Assembly: GCA_910589415.1 (NCBI GenBank) | Contig: OU342639.1 | Span: 9,122,268 to 9,186,267 of the forward strand | Direction: 5' to 3' | Length of the DNA stretch: 64,000 nucleotides | Origin: Malachius bipustulatus | Lineage: Eukaryota; Arthropoda; Insecta; Coleoptera; Melyridae | In this document: positions 46,801 through 53,707 of the stretch, in pieces | Layout: the number at the start of each line of letters is the position of its first letter | Position numbering within the stretch: the first letter of the stretch is position 1 | The notes under the pieces: generated by a model | The model's input: the letters and a program-made list of their open reading frames with translations, nothing else | Told to the model about the DNA's origin: nothing | Database searches by the model: none | Translations under genes and position numbers: made by a program

Positions 46801-48161
46801 CAATCTAATAATTAACTGGTTGTTAACATTAATAATAATTATCCTGACTTTTATTTGATCTCCCAGGAAGAGTAATAAAAAGGTCTAAGATCCAAACATA
46901 ATTATAATTACTCAATTAAGTCTACTATTATTATTGTACATACCTACATATTATATTTGGCAACATTGTATCTTTTAATTACTATTCATTCCAGCAAGTA
47001 TAATAATGCATGATTGTACACACATCCTTTCCCTACTTCCTTTCCTTCTGTTTATAGAGAGCTCCAAGTTCTCTGACATAATCATTAAATAAAGGAAACA
47101 TAAATTTTAATTTTAAAACTTTATGACTGGGTAGGTATTATTATTATTATTGTAGGTATATGGGCCCATACTGGGTTTTAACCTACCTACCAGAACCAGA
47201 TTATTAATGATTTTATATCATTTTTACATGACTATAATTAATAATAATAGTAGGTAGCTAGTTTTCTTATTATTATTATGGTAGTAGACTGCTCAAGTTT
47301 TTTCAGAGGTCATTGATTTTATAACAGTATGTAGCATATAGCATGATGCTGATTTTCTCATTATGCAAAGTAAAAAACAAACATTACTTAATAAAAAAGT
47401 TTATAGATTTGCATTAATTTTAGTGATGCTTGGAAATTTCTTCTAAATGATGCTGATAGGTAAGAAAGAAGGTAGGTACTTACCTACCATTATGATTAGA
47501 AATTTAAAAATTCAAATCAATTGGAAAGTTCACTTTCTAGCATATTAGATAGGTAGGTATATGGGTAAGTACCTACCTACTTAATAATTTAGGGAAATCC
47601 GCTAATTGGTAGAGATGTTTGATTGATCAGATATTTATTGATTTTATCTGTTCAGATCTTGTAGGTATAGAATTTTATTTATTGAAATAATTAGAAAATC
47701 AAAGGTTCACTATTATTAGTATTATTATACTCTTTAATTAAGGCCTCCTCCTCGCCCTTGATGAAGGGTGAATGATAAGCGACATAAAGGGCAGGAGGGT
47801 GTTAATAATAATAATAATAATAGGGACCTCAAATAAATTATATAATGAGCTTAATTAACAGGGTACCCACTTAACTATGCGGTTATTTTATATATTATAG
47901 GCGTCTATATACAATGTAATACATACCTAGATACAGTAGGAAAATAAGGAAGGAAACAGGTGCAAAATATACCGGCTTAATCTATTATAGAATACACCTG
48001 TTATTAAGGAAATATATAATTTATATACCTAGGCAAGGTAAGTATGTTAAATCGAGTGTAAGTAAAGATAGGTGCATTAATAGATCGGTATAGATCAAAA
48101 TATAATAAGCTTAATTACTCACTTGAAGATGAATTGGGACCTTTTTCACTGGCGTGCTCAT
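31751..48161 (-). CDS. CRMP: Dihydropyrimidinase / CRMP dual-function gene (whole coding span)
   Basis: Assembled coding exons on the minus strand: 48123-48161, 38700-38979, 38230-38645, then either 37062-37297 (B) or 33903-34114 (A), 33067-33403, 32544-32747, 32351-32480, 31751-31827. All junctions are GT-AG and all phases agree. Lengths sum to 573 codons with B and 565 with A, including the stop. Dihydropyrimidinase opens dihydrouracil and dihydrothymine in pyrimidine breakdown; CRMPs are non-enzymatic relatives acting on the neuronal cytoskeleton. With exon B the metal ligands are all present: H75 and H77, K167 (the carbamylated lysine), H198, H254 and D333. With exon A, position 254 is Ser. 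The C-terminus ([10 protein letters not shown]) is CRMP-like. Introns hold retrotransposons and MITEs, none breaking an exon. Confidence 0.95.
31998..32131. repeat. MITE of the CAGGGTG family in the last CRMP intron
   Basis: TA-flanked, 134 bp, with ends CAGGGTCATTCATGA and CAGGGTGATTCATGA (reverse complement on the right). The terminal 15 bases match those of the transposon at 11867-14041, so it is plausibly a deletion derivative mobilised by that transposase. Confidence 0.8.
32145..32325. repeat. MITE with GGTTGCACAAACGTT ends
   Basis: Terminal arms about 32147-32170 and 32300-32324 are reverse complements. It lies 13 bp from the previous MITE and about 25 bp from the splice donor of exon 32351-32480. 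Confidence 0.7.
32351..32480 (-). CDS. CRMP: CRMP penultimate exon
   Basis: Acceptor GATTTAG| at 32481, donor AGCG|GTAAGT at 32351/32350. Encodes a Ser/Thr/Pro-rich tail segment ([19 protein letters not shown]) resembling the regulated C-terminal tail of CRMPs. Ends with one base of a split codon. Whether any site is phosphorylated cannot be seen. Confidence 0.92.
32544..32747 (-). CDS. CRMP: CRMP shared exon (C-terminal barrel edge)
   Basis: Acceptor TTTTAG| at 32748, donor AATAAG|GTAAAA at 32544/32543. It is 204 nt and phase 0 at both ends. Encodes [20 protein letters not shown] followed by the [14 protein letters not shown] segment conserved in DHPase and CRMP. Confidence 0.94.
33067..33403 (-). 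CDS. CRMP: CRMP shared exon downstream of the alternative pair
   Basis: Acceptor CGAAAG| at 33404, donor TTTGAG|GTACTT at 33067/33066. Its first G completes the codon split by either alternative exon. Encodes the VTGSDNCTF motif with the catalytic-site Asp (333 in the B isoform), then [15 protein letters not shown] and [20 protein letters not shown]. Vertebrate CRMPs have lost this Asp; here it is kept in both isoforms because the exon is shared. Confidence 0.95.
33903..34114 (-). CDS. CRMP: CRMP alternative exon A (non-enzymatic type)
   Basis: Acceptor TTGATTCAG| at 34115, donor GCATC|GTAAGT at 33903/33902. 212 nt: phase 0 in, two bases over at the end. Encodes [20 protein letters not shown] to [20 protein letters not shown]. 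It aligns with exon B but has Ser where the metal-binding His of dihydropyrimidinase sits and lacks the VMSK signature, so this isoform should not be a hydrolase. It is moderately AT-rich, like its neighbours. Confidence 0.93.
34890..36175 (+). mobile_element. Non-LTR retrotransposon fragment with RNase H domain
   Basis: Plus strand, antisense to CRMP. The first part (34899-35342) is an RT C-terminal segment ([20 protein letters not shown]). It is followed by an RNase H domain in broken frames: [12 protein letters not shown] near 35525, [11 protein letters not shown] near 35695, and [20 protein letters not shown] near 35810-35870. A tail with [20 protein letters not shown] (36055-36114) and a zinc-knuckle-like [11 protein letters not shown] end it. 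Several stops and frameshifts are present. This order fits R1/LOA-like elements. Confidence 0.8.
36176..37061. other. Intronic, no gene seen
   Basis: AT-rich sequence with small fragments of repeat origin between the retrotransposon tail and exon B. Confidence 0.4.
37062..37297 (-). CDS. CRMP: CRMP alternative exon B (dihydropyrimidinase type)
   Basis: Acceptor ATGTGTAG| at 37298, donor GCACA|GTAAGT at 37062/37061. 236 nt: phase 0 in, two bases over at the end, exactly as in exon A. Encodes [20 protein letters not shown], then [13 protein letters not shown] and [20 protein letters not shown]. His254 in YVVHVMSK is the fourth metal ligand of dihydropyrimidinases. It is strikingly GC- and CpG-rich compared with every other exon of the gene. 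Confidence 0.94.
37298..38229. other. CRMP intron upstream of exon B
   Basis: 932 nt from donor CAG|GTATAA to acceptor TGTGTAG. AT-rich apart from the acceptor-proximal part. No gene or clear repeat seen. Confidence 0.6.
38230..38645 (-). CDS. CRMP: CRMP exon 3
   Basis: Acceptor GTTCCAG| at 38646, donor AAACAG|GTATAA at 38230/38229. Encodes [20 protein letters not shown], the carbamylated-lysine motif NSFKAFMAY (K167) and PLVHAENG (H198). Ends in phase 0 after AKQ, where exon B or A joins. Confidence 0.95.
38646..38699 (-). other. 54-nt CRMP intron without stop codons
   Basis: Donor ATGATAA|GTATGA at 38700/38699 and acceptor TCCAG| at 38646. Splicing restores GTTMIIDF, the family consensus. 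The intron is a multiple of three and has no in-frame stop, so retention would insert 18 residues. Confidence 0.9.
38700..38979 (-). CDS. CRMP: CRMP exon 2
   Basis: Acceptor TATTTTAG| at 38980. Encodes [18 protein letters not shown], the [20 protein letters not shown] metal site (H75, H77) and [10 protein letters not shown]. Starts in phase 0, ends with one base of a split codon. Confidence 0.95.
39797..41766 (-). mobile_element. Non-LTR retrotransposon C with (ATT)n tail
   Basis: Minus strand, same orientation as CRMP. The 3' end is an AATAAAC followed by seven or so ATT units (plus-strand AAT repeats at 39806-39823). The 5' end is truncated at about 41766, where the dispersed repeat 41767-42190 begins. 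Coding upstream of the long ORF continues (LTREPKNFW then [14 protein letters not shown]) and is broken by one stop near 41702. The TAA/ATT-type tail resembles I-group elements. Confidence 0.8.
40012..41661 (-). CDS. Retrotransposon C reverse transcriptase ORF, intact
   Basis: 549 codons without a stop. RT motifs in order: fingers [20 protein letters not shown] (112-131), palm [14 protein letters not shown] (194-206), [14 protein letters not shown] (251-264), catalytic MYADD (281-285). A thumb and the C-terminal [14 protein letters not shown] block follow. The apurinic endonuclease that should precede RT is lost by 5' truncation, so the product could be made but the element is not autonomous. 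Frame preservation suggests a young insertion. The first displayed Met is probably internal to the original protein. Confidence 0.85.
   Translation of the reverse strand: MMYNGHELLVPDLILNAFSEFFNGLYTASKPNPLLGDLETQCELPLFIASISEDEVMAGLRQVKDSFTAGPDGIPSFVVKDCAGVFMESLYILFNLIVKIKVFPTLWKRAWITPILKKGDAADVTNYRPISLLCNFSKCFECIIYNRIYNHVKSFISPAQHGFVTMRSTVTNLATFCQFTPEVIDIKGQVDVIYTDFQKAFDRVDHYVLLEKLKLYGFAPSLVSLLTSYLLERRQCVRYRNFTSSTFIPTSGVPQGSNLGPLLFLLLINDLPPLLSCNALMYADDIKMYASINSINDCLVLQQNVDALVSWCGKHRLLLNISKCCVMSFSKKQNKIVFDYSIDNCILNRLITTRDLGVLFDNQLTFASHISDIVSKAHKLYGFIYRNCRTFKNINALTCLFYSLIRSRLEYACMIWFPINKQHITNLESIQRKFLKFLFLVERGAYPERGFDHGVLLRMFDFISLETRRVIAVVRFLYGMLNHGVDCAFLLGRIYFLVPRHNARQHTLLYSPSFRTNVMERSPINIICAIILILFRNDVMCILTVITVS
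41767..42190 (+). repeat. Dispersed repeat, copy 2 (see 8770-9190)
   Basis: Direct counterpart of 8770-9190, sandwiched between retrotransposons C and D, whose 5' ends face each other across it. Confidence 0.7.
42277..44512 (+). mobile_element. Non-LTR retrotransposon D with (ATTCT)n tail
   Basis: Plus strand, antisense to CRMP. It opens at about 42277 (frame [14 protein letters not shown]) and ends with five or six ATTCT units at 44484-44512. 5'-truncated: no endonuclease. The tail type matches element B at 26755-28292. Confidence 0.85.
42433..44331 (+). CDS. Retrotransposon D reverse transcriptase ORF, intact
   Basis: 632 codons without a stop, in a frame that extends about 50 codons further upstream. 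RT order: pre-RT linker [17 protein letters not shown] (127-143), fingers [20 protein letters not shown] (176-195), palm [15 protein letters not shown] (258-271), [13 protein letters not shown] (321-333), catalytic YADD (354-357). The C-terminal [14 protein letters not shown] block comes later. The terminal part ([19 protein letters not shown]) is typical of this RT group. Apparently undamaged in the portion present, so it is a recent insertion. It lacks endonuclease, so it is not autonomous. Confidence 0.88.
   Translation: MYSILSHYFNECKHIYKDLIREYHKLLKKIRSNMYKNKIDVADNKSKVTWQIVSELTGKKRKNVENIPGGDLYRVADDFNSYFVSLGLKNQTSSSQNVCDRIEMSSQSVYFGKCTEGELIDVAKSLKNKRCAGEDEIPIFLLKQCIVVFAKPLTHIINASIDQGKYPNQLKKSLVLPLYKKGEVNNIENYRPISLLPSFSKFFEKVIYDRVFNFFLSHKLFSSFQHGFLSKKSTETAIFNYSEKILDSLDRGQLACGLFIDLSKAFDSLNHGLLLKKMYRYGIRGIALSWFESYLSGRSQRVILRKDSKTTFSERMYTDLGVPQGSILGPLLFVIYVNDLSDSITHPGNSMISYADDNSLLITAKTFQDVSFLSEIQFRELEAWYRRNCLCLNADKTQCLLFKTTHSKTVFPSYIHLNNTHIEVVAATKLLGIHIDSDLSWQTHIQNLSNRLSSVCYALRILTKYLDFNIVRTAYYGNFYSLLKYGIIFWGQSAHFDLVFKIQKRALRTMLKMGPRDSCRGLFRENGILTARGIYIYECIIFLKRHPEMFESNIVEHNYSTRNVITYRYPLHRLSLREKGSHYSCLKFHNLLPDHIKRISTFAEFKKTLYKYICEIEPYNLSEYSRQISRCQ
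44748..44880 (+). pseudogene. Possible pogo-like (psq HTH) transposase N-terminus
   Basis: A 43-codon frame starting [20 protein letters not shown] and continuing with a helix-like stretch MSKRVAYLQ before a stop. The RNYKRK-type start and helix spacing resemble the pipsqueak-type HTH that opens many insect pogo-like transposases. Short and speculative; the remainder of a transposase is not visible. Confidence 0.3.
45692..46276. repeat. 585-bp element with ~33-bp TIRs
   Basis: 45692-45725 and 46243-46276 are reverse complements (core TTACATCTGCGGCTCCTA). The interior has no recognisable coding region. Unclassified non-autonomous DNA transposon. Confidence 0.7.
46277..48122. other. Intronic sequence, no gene seen
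   Basis: Very AT-rich with many GTAGGTA/TACCTAC tracts and an (AAT)n run at about 47805-47822. No coding-like frame. Confidence 0.5.
48123..48161 (-). CDS. CRMP: CRMP first coding exon
   Basis: ATG in context AGAAAATGAGC at 48161, encoding [13 protein letters not shown], then donor CAA|GTGAGT. It joins in phase 0 to SAQNRL of exon 2. The joined N-terminus matches the known start of insect CRMPs ([13 protein letters not shown] then S-QNRL), which makes this 39-nt exon credible. Confidence 0.9.
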
Positions 48162-48514
48162 TTTCTCCTATTTTCTTTTAAATATAGCAAGAACAAAATT
48201 TCAACTGGCTACCACGCCAGAAATAAATTTGACATAAATTTTCTTCAATCTAAAATCTAACCACAAGTGGGGATCGCTTTTTGAGGTAGGCAGGTAGAAG
48301 CTATTTTTTTAGAATATTCCGTCGAAAGATACGAACGAATAACGATGTGTAAGTTTCAAATGTCACGGATACACTGCAACGACTAAACCATTATAAAATT
48401 TTCATAAAATTTCTAAAAGGGTAAAATTGATAAAAAATACCACCCAGCGTCCACTCAAAGATTACTAGTTCAATCAACTGCAGCAGAGCACAGGCCTCAC
48501 TGCTCACTGCGACT
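48162..48514 (-). promoter_or_regulatory. Probable CRMP 5' UTR and start region
   Basis: Upstream of the ATG the minus strand has a less AT-rich stretch with an arthropod initiator match TCAGTC (A at 48514) at 48511-48516. No TATA box is placed clearly. Further upstream is a TTTGGCGC motif near 48667. The start site is inference. Confidence 0.4.
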
Positions 48515-49269
48515 GACTGCACCAGCACTACACTTACTCGCTCACTTACACTTTCAGTTTTTCGCTATCAAAAATCTGAAATAAAACTTCTAACTGTCAA
48601 CTTCAAACCGTGACGCAGACAAAACCCCGCCAAAATTTAACGTCCTGCTTTACACGGCGATTATATTTGGCGCGTCTCATATAATAATTTATTCACAAGT
48701 TTTCCACGAAGTTTTATGTTTGATAATCGATATAAATATAACTTATTTATGCACTTTACAAAATGCGCAATAACATTCCAGAAATTGAATTTAATAATAC
48801 ACTATTTAAGAGAGAATAGCGGTGGCAGTTTGCGACGACGCCAAATCAACATCAAACGTAATTCTATTAGCAGCTTTACTCGTCCAACTACGGACACTCG
48901 GTAGTTTTAAAATGAATTAAAGTATAAACTTGGCGAAACAAATTAGGTTTCGTCCAATTTATAGGTGAATGGATTAATACCTATCACGGGGTGATTTCTT
49001 GCCGTCAATAAGTTTCTGCCACCCTCCTAATACATATTTGAAGGGACTCAATAAGTCTAAGCAAATTTGAGCAGTGTTGTAGGGGAAGGTGTTTCTCATT
49101 TTGTGTTTTATGTTAGAGCGTTTTATAGAGATAGGATCGGTTAAGGGTTAAATAATTTTATGTTTATTAAGAATCTGGAACCGAATTTAGTTTTAGTTTC
49201 ATTTTTATTAGACGTTGCAAAAAATCGAGTTTGGTCAAAATTAATTTTATGTTAATTAAATATCTCTTT
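48515..49269. other. Upstream flank of CRMP, no gene seen
   Basis: Contains moderately GC-richer sequence to about 48680 and then AT-rich sequence. The small frame at 48716-48904 has no recognisable family. Confidence 0.4.
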
Positions 49270-49570
49270 GTCAACTTCTGTTTTTCTTATGACCGCCTTA
49301 TTGTTCTTTTATGTCATTCGGGCTAAATAACTAGGGAAGAAAAAATCTAAATTGAATCCCCCCCCCCTTTATTAAAATTCTCTCACCGAATGTCACAATA
49401 AGCCATAGCGACGTCCATTTTGACGACATGTTCGGTGAAAAATCAGAAAAAGGTAGGGGGGTTACTTTATTAGATTTTTGGTTTCCTTGAGCTTTTAGAC
49501 CAATCGACATGAAAATACAATATGGCGGCCATAAGAAAAACACAAGTTGGCTATGAAAACTTTTAGATAT
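49270..49570. repeat. Degenerate inverted repeat with the GCCATAAGAAAAAC core
   Basis: CTGTTTTTCTTATGACCGCC at 49279-49298 pairs with GGCGGCCATAAGAAAAACAC at 49524-49543. The flanks pair weakly. It contains a run of nine C. Related cores occur at 19440, 21550 and 51410. Confidence 0.55.
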
Positions 49571-50984
49571 AGTCGACTTTGAAAATTTCTGAAACGGCGA
49601 ATGGATAATAATTCATGACGAGTATGGCGACTTATGTTAAGTTGTAAACCTACAAAAAATAATTGATTTATTTCCAATAATAAAAATACGACTAAAAGAA
49701 ATTTCTAAATGTGAAAAAAATTACTGCCATCTGGACGATTTTGGGAAACCTCTATTTCAACCTTCGTTTACGTGTGTATCTTAACAAGGATTATTTATAT
49801 GGAAATTTTTAATACAAGAAAATTATTTATTAAATTTTGACGAATCAACACTATTTTATTCATGGTGTAAATTGTTTTTTGTAAATTTTACCTTAATTAA
49901 AAGTATCGAAGTTTGGAAATCATTTTTACTACTTTTTTTTCGCTTCAAAGAAACGCACTTAATATGTTAATTAGGAGTCGGTAATTAATTTATTGCGTGA
50001 TAATCACGTAGGTAATTAACGTCTAAGACGTTACGTCTCACCTTTTGAACAACCTACTCGGTCTATAGGTATAAGTAATAAGTATATAATATGGTGGTAA
50101 AGTTATGAGATAGAATCAGACAGAATAGAATTTTCTCTATTTGGATATTAATGGAATATAAATACCTATAGGTATATAAATTAAAAGGAATTTCAGAAAT
50201 TAACCTTGTGTTTGTGTCATACCACGCATGACTAAAATCATCTACCCCACATAAGTAAACTACTGAGCATGACTAAACAACTACATATATGACATACTAC
50301 CGTTGATTGAAGGAGTCTATTCTACCCTATTCTTTCAATCAACGATACTACTCAATAAGGTCACTTTTTTTTAGAGTTCTCTGCTTGGGAGAGTTCTACT
50401 TATATTTTTGTCATGCGCTCTATCAAGAGTTCTATTTTAAAGCTATACCTACCTGGTTCTAATGTCTGATATTGATTCATTATACATAGTAACCCGCTCT
50501 TGCACGCAGATGGCGCTAGTACCAGGATCGTAATTTTTGCTGCCATTTGAAATAAGCAACCCTCATCCCTAAACTCCAACCCCAATTATTGCCTTCACCC
50601 TTCACATAATATTATATAATTCTTTCTTGTGCCAATGATTTTTGAGGAAAGCACACTCTCGGTATTTTTGTGAAAAATTTATTGCCATGCAGACTCACTT
50701 ATATTCTATAGGTATATTTATTTATTAACCCTATGGATATCTACACCCGCCAGGGTGGGTAGATATTAAGGATTAGCCCTTGTAATTACAAACCATACGT
50801 AGGTATCTCTCATTTTGTTTCATTTATAATAATCTCGTGGCTCTGCTAAATTAAATCAAATCATATTTAATACCAAGTAAGATTATTTGGAGGCATTTTC
50901 GACGTCTAGATTAGTGAACCATATATTATAAATTAATCTAAGGATGATACAGAGTGTAGGTATACCCACAGTTATTTTAAATTA
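49571..50984. other. Intergenic, no gene seen
   Basis: AT-rich with GTAGGTA/TATACCTA tracts. A TTGATTGAAGGAGTCTATTC sequence near 50303 pairs with CTTTCAATCAACG near 50332 as a small hairpin. Confidence 0.4.
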
Positions 50985-51001
50985 ATAATAATAATAATAA
51001 T

Positions 51002-51050
<49 letters not shown>
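50985..51050. repeat. Simple repeats (AAT)n then (GA)n
   Basis: About six AAT units followed by about 45 bp of nearly pure GA. Confidence 0.95.
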
Positions 51051-51052
<2 letters not shown>

Positions 51053-51095
51053 AAATATTCCATGTACCATATAACATAGGAGAGGCTTATACCTA

Positions 51096-52084
51096 CAGGG
51101 TGCACCATGTATCCTTCTCTATATTGCTATCTCCTAACGCTAACAGATACAGGGTCGGTTAAACAAATCCAAAGGAGCGCAATTTTGTGGCCATCTCGAT
51201 TCCGTCGAGGCATACAAGATATCTGTGACCGTTCCTGAAATATCCTGAAAAAACTGAAAAACCGAGATTTCTTATTTTTGCCATATCTTTTTTATTATTT
51301 GAGATTAATAAATAATTTTTTGTGGGCTTACATAAGTCGGCAAGAGCTACCCATCTGACATTTCAAAAATTTTCAAAGCCGACTAGATCCCAGAATTTTC
51401 ATAGTCAACTTTCGTTTTTCTTATGGCCACATATTGTTTTTTTATGTTAAAAATTGTTAAACTTCAAAAAATAAATTAAAAATTTTTTTATTCTTCTTTT
51501 TTCTTTACAAAAAAAAAACTTTTTTAGACCGAATTTTATAGATAAATTAAAAAACCATAAGGCAAGCACTATTTCGGCGTATTTTACAAATGTTGACGTT
51601 TTTCGACGATTTTTTATTAGGCTTTTCTTTGAAATATTAAGAATAAAAATTTTAATTTTTTTTTTTTTTTGAAGTTTATTAATTTTTGGTTTCCATTATT
51701 TTTTTCATATCGAACGACATAAAAAAATAATATGGCGGAAATAATATGGCGGCCATAAGAAAAACGAAAGTTGACTGTGAAAACTCTTGGATCTAGTATG
51801 CCTTGAAAATTTTTGAAATGTCAGATGGACAGCTCTTAACGTCTTATGTAAGCCTACAAGAAATTATTTATTAATTTTCAATAATAAAAAAGATATGAGG
51901 AAAATAAGAAATCTCGATTTTTCAGTTTTTTCAGGATATTTCAGGAACGGTCACAGATATCTTGCATGTTTTGACGAATTCGAGATGGCCATAAAACTGC
52001 GCATCTTTTCTCTAATTTAACCGACCCTGTATCTCTTAGCGTTCAGGAGATAGCAATATAGAGAAGGATACATGGTGCACCCTG
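51096..52084. repeat. CAGGGTG-ended foldback element, TA-flanked
   Basis: Ends TA|CAGGGTGCACCATGTATCC and its exact reverse complement. About 50 bp in lies a second pair of ends (CAGGGTCGGTTAAA). Arms pair to about 51480 on the left and from about 51690 on the right. The inner ends and the TTTTTCTTATGGCC core are shared with 19113-20023. No transposase. Confidence 0.85.
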
Positions 52085-52175
52085 TATATATACACCGTGT
52101 TTTATATTAAGTCGGCACTATTGCTAACTTCGTTATTATTTAAGCTAGAAAGTCGGTTAAATTAGCAAACTAGTA

Positions 52176-52749
52176 GTATTTTTTCTCCTGCGGATAAAAT
52201 GGCGAAAACAGGAAAACAATTGAACATCGCGTTTTCGAGATATTTGAAAAAATGAGTATTTTTTATTTGAACACCCTTTATATTTTTAGATGGATCGGCT
52301 GCAAATTTTTTTTAAGGAAAAAGTCTCTATGCACTATGACCCTAAAATAACAAAATTTTCTAACACAAACAAGTTCTGTTATTTGTTTATTTAAAATTAA
52401 ATCCTTTTCAATATAACAACCATTTTTTTTTGTTTATTTTTTTTATTGAAAAATACACTATGGAGGACGACATAGTTTTTTTACCTTACATTACGTAGGT
52501 AGGTACACTAAATTACAATTATTGTCGCAGCCGACTTTGGGAGTAATAAAATAATGAATAATTAATGAATTTATTATTGTAGGATCATAGTGCATAGAGA
52601 CTTTTTCCTTTAAAATTTTTTTCAACCGATCCATCTAAAAATATACAGGCTGTTCCATTAAAAAAATTACATTTTTTTAAATATCACGAAAACGCGATAT
52701 TCAATTGTTTTTCTGCTTTCGCCATTTTATTCAGGAGAAAAAATAGAGT
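52176..52749. repeat. Inverted-repeat element, ~170-bp arms
   Basis: 52176-52350 and 52577-52749 are reverse complements (blocks TTTTTTCTCCTG, AAATGGCGAAA, AAAAAGTCTCTATGCACTAT). The interior is AT-rich and non-coding. Confidence 0.75.
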
Positions 52750-52759
52750 GCACGCGATT

Positions 52760-52815
52760 AAATTGTTGCGACTACCACCTACTGGGTTCGAATCCAGGTC
52801 TCGCCATGGATGTTT
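52760..52815 (+). repeat. B-box fragment (tRNA-like remnant)
   Basis: CTGGGTTCGAATCCAGGTCTCGCC has a perfect pol III B-box and a T-stem-like arm, but no A-box is found at the expected distance. Probably the 3' half of a tRNA or SINE head. Confidence 0.35.
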
Positions 52816-52864
52816 TGTAGGTATTCGTCAATTCGTCTATTTAACTATTTATAAATTTTAAATA

Positions 52865-53614
52865 CAGGGTGTCCCAGCTCATTCGAAGTGGTCTCTGTAG
52901 GCCAAATAACGATGGATTTTTTCAAAAAAAAATTCAAAATTCTTACTTTCTTTATTTTTCTTATTTGGCGACGCGTGGAGAAATCTCAGATTTTTTCAAA
53001 TTTTTTATATCACCCTGTATAAATTTGATTATTTTTATTGAACCTTGCTTCTTATTAGTTGTTAAATGTTCTTCTTTGTTTTGGATTTTAGGTTCGATAT
53101 TAAAGTATTATTTTTCAAAAATATTTTTATAAATTGAAAAATATATAGGTAATATATTTTTGAAAAATAATACTTTAATATCGAACCTAAAACCCAAAAC
53201 AAAGAAGAACATTTAAAACCCTGTATAAATACATGAAAAGTTGAAATAGGGACATGTAAGCCGTTTTTCTTGATCTTGAACCGTTTTCGTTGTACAGGGC
53301 CTTGAACTTCGAAAAATGACGATTTTCACTTGTTTATAACTCAAAAACTTCTGAATTTAAACACCAACTGTAAAAGCCAATCTTATTTTCTCTTCTCAGA
53401 CAATCTAAAAATGCAATAACATATAGGAGCGTTCCATTTCAAAAAAACCATAACTTTGACATGCCACTGTCATATGGGACACTCCATATACACTCCAAAA
53501 TAATTTTAAATTATGGCCATTGTGATTCTGTACTTATGAATGTTCAAAAAGTTTTTTGAAAAAGTCCGTCGTTTGACCTACAGAGACCGCTTCGAATAAG
53601 CTGGGAGACCCTGT
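52865..53614. repeat. CAGGGTG-ended element with internal hairpin, TA-flanked
   Basis: Outer arms 52865-52930 and 53550-53614 are reverse complements (CAGGGTGTCCCAGCT against CAGGGTCTCCCAGCT, then GGTCTCTGTAGG). Within are a near-perfect hairpin (53062-53216), a module GGCGACGCGTGGAGAAATCT also found at 58408, and the CATGTAAGCCGTTTTTCTTG block also found at 58515 and 9930. Confidence 0.8.
53062..53216. repeat. Long hairpin, ~62-bp nearly perfect arms
   Basis: Left arm 53062-53125 (TTAAATGTTCTTCTTTGTTT) and right arm 53155-53216 are reverse complements with one or two differences, and a short AT loop. Confidence 0.85.
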
Positions 53615-53623
53615 ATACCTACC

Positions 53624-53707
53624 TATATCGTGGGCAGGTGAATTTTGGAAAGCCACTTTTTCGTGATCTGGGGGTCATGATCGGTGGACATTTGATGAGC
53701 TTGGGTG
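53624..53707 (+). repeat. 82-bp repeat, second copy (see 28704-28785)
   Basis: Near-identical to 28704-28785. Here it follows directly on the CAGGGTG element. Confidence 0.8.

Larger units (their letters stand above)
38980..48122. other. CRMP first coding intron, ~9.1 kb
   Basis: Donor CTTCAA|GTGAGT at 48123/48122, acceptor at 38980. It hosts two large non-LTR retrotransposons in opposite orientation, a split interspersed repeat, a pogo-like N-terminal fragment and a 585-bp inverted-repeat element. Confidence 0.85.

Noticed and set aside
51002..51050. GAGA-factor-type regulatory element
   Set aside because: A pure GA microsatellite next to an AAT run and a transposon; no promoter nearby.
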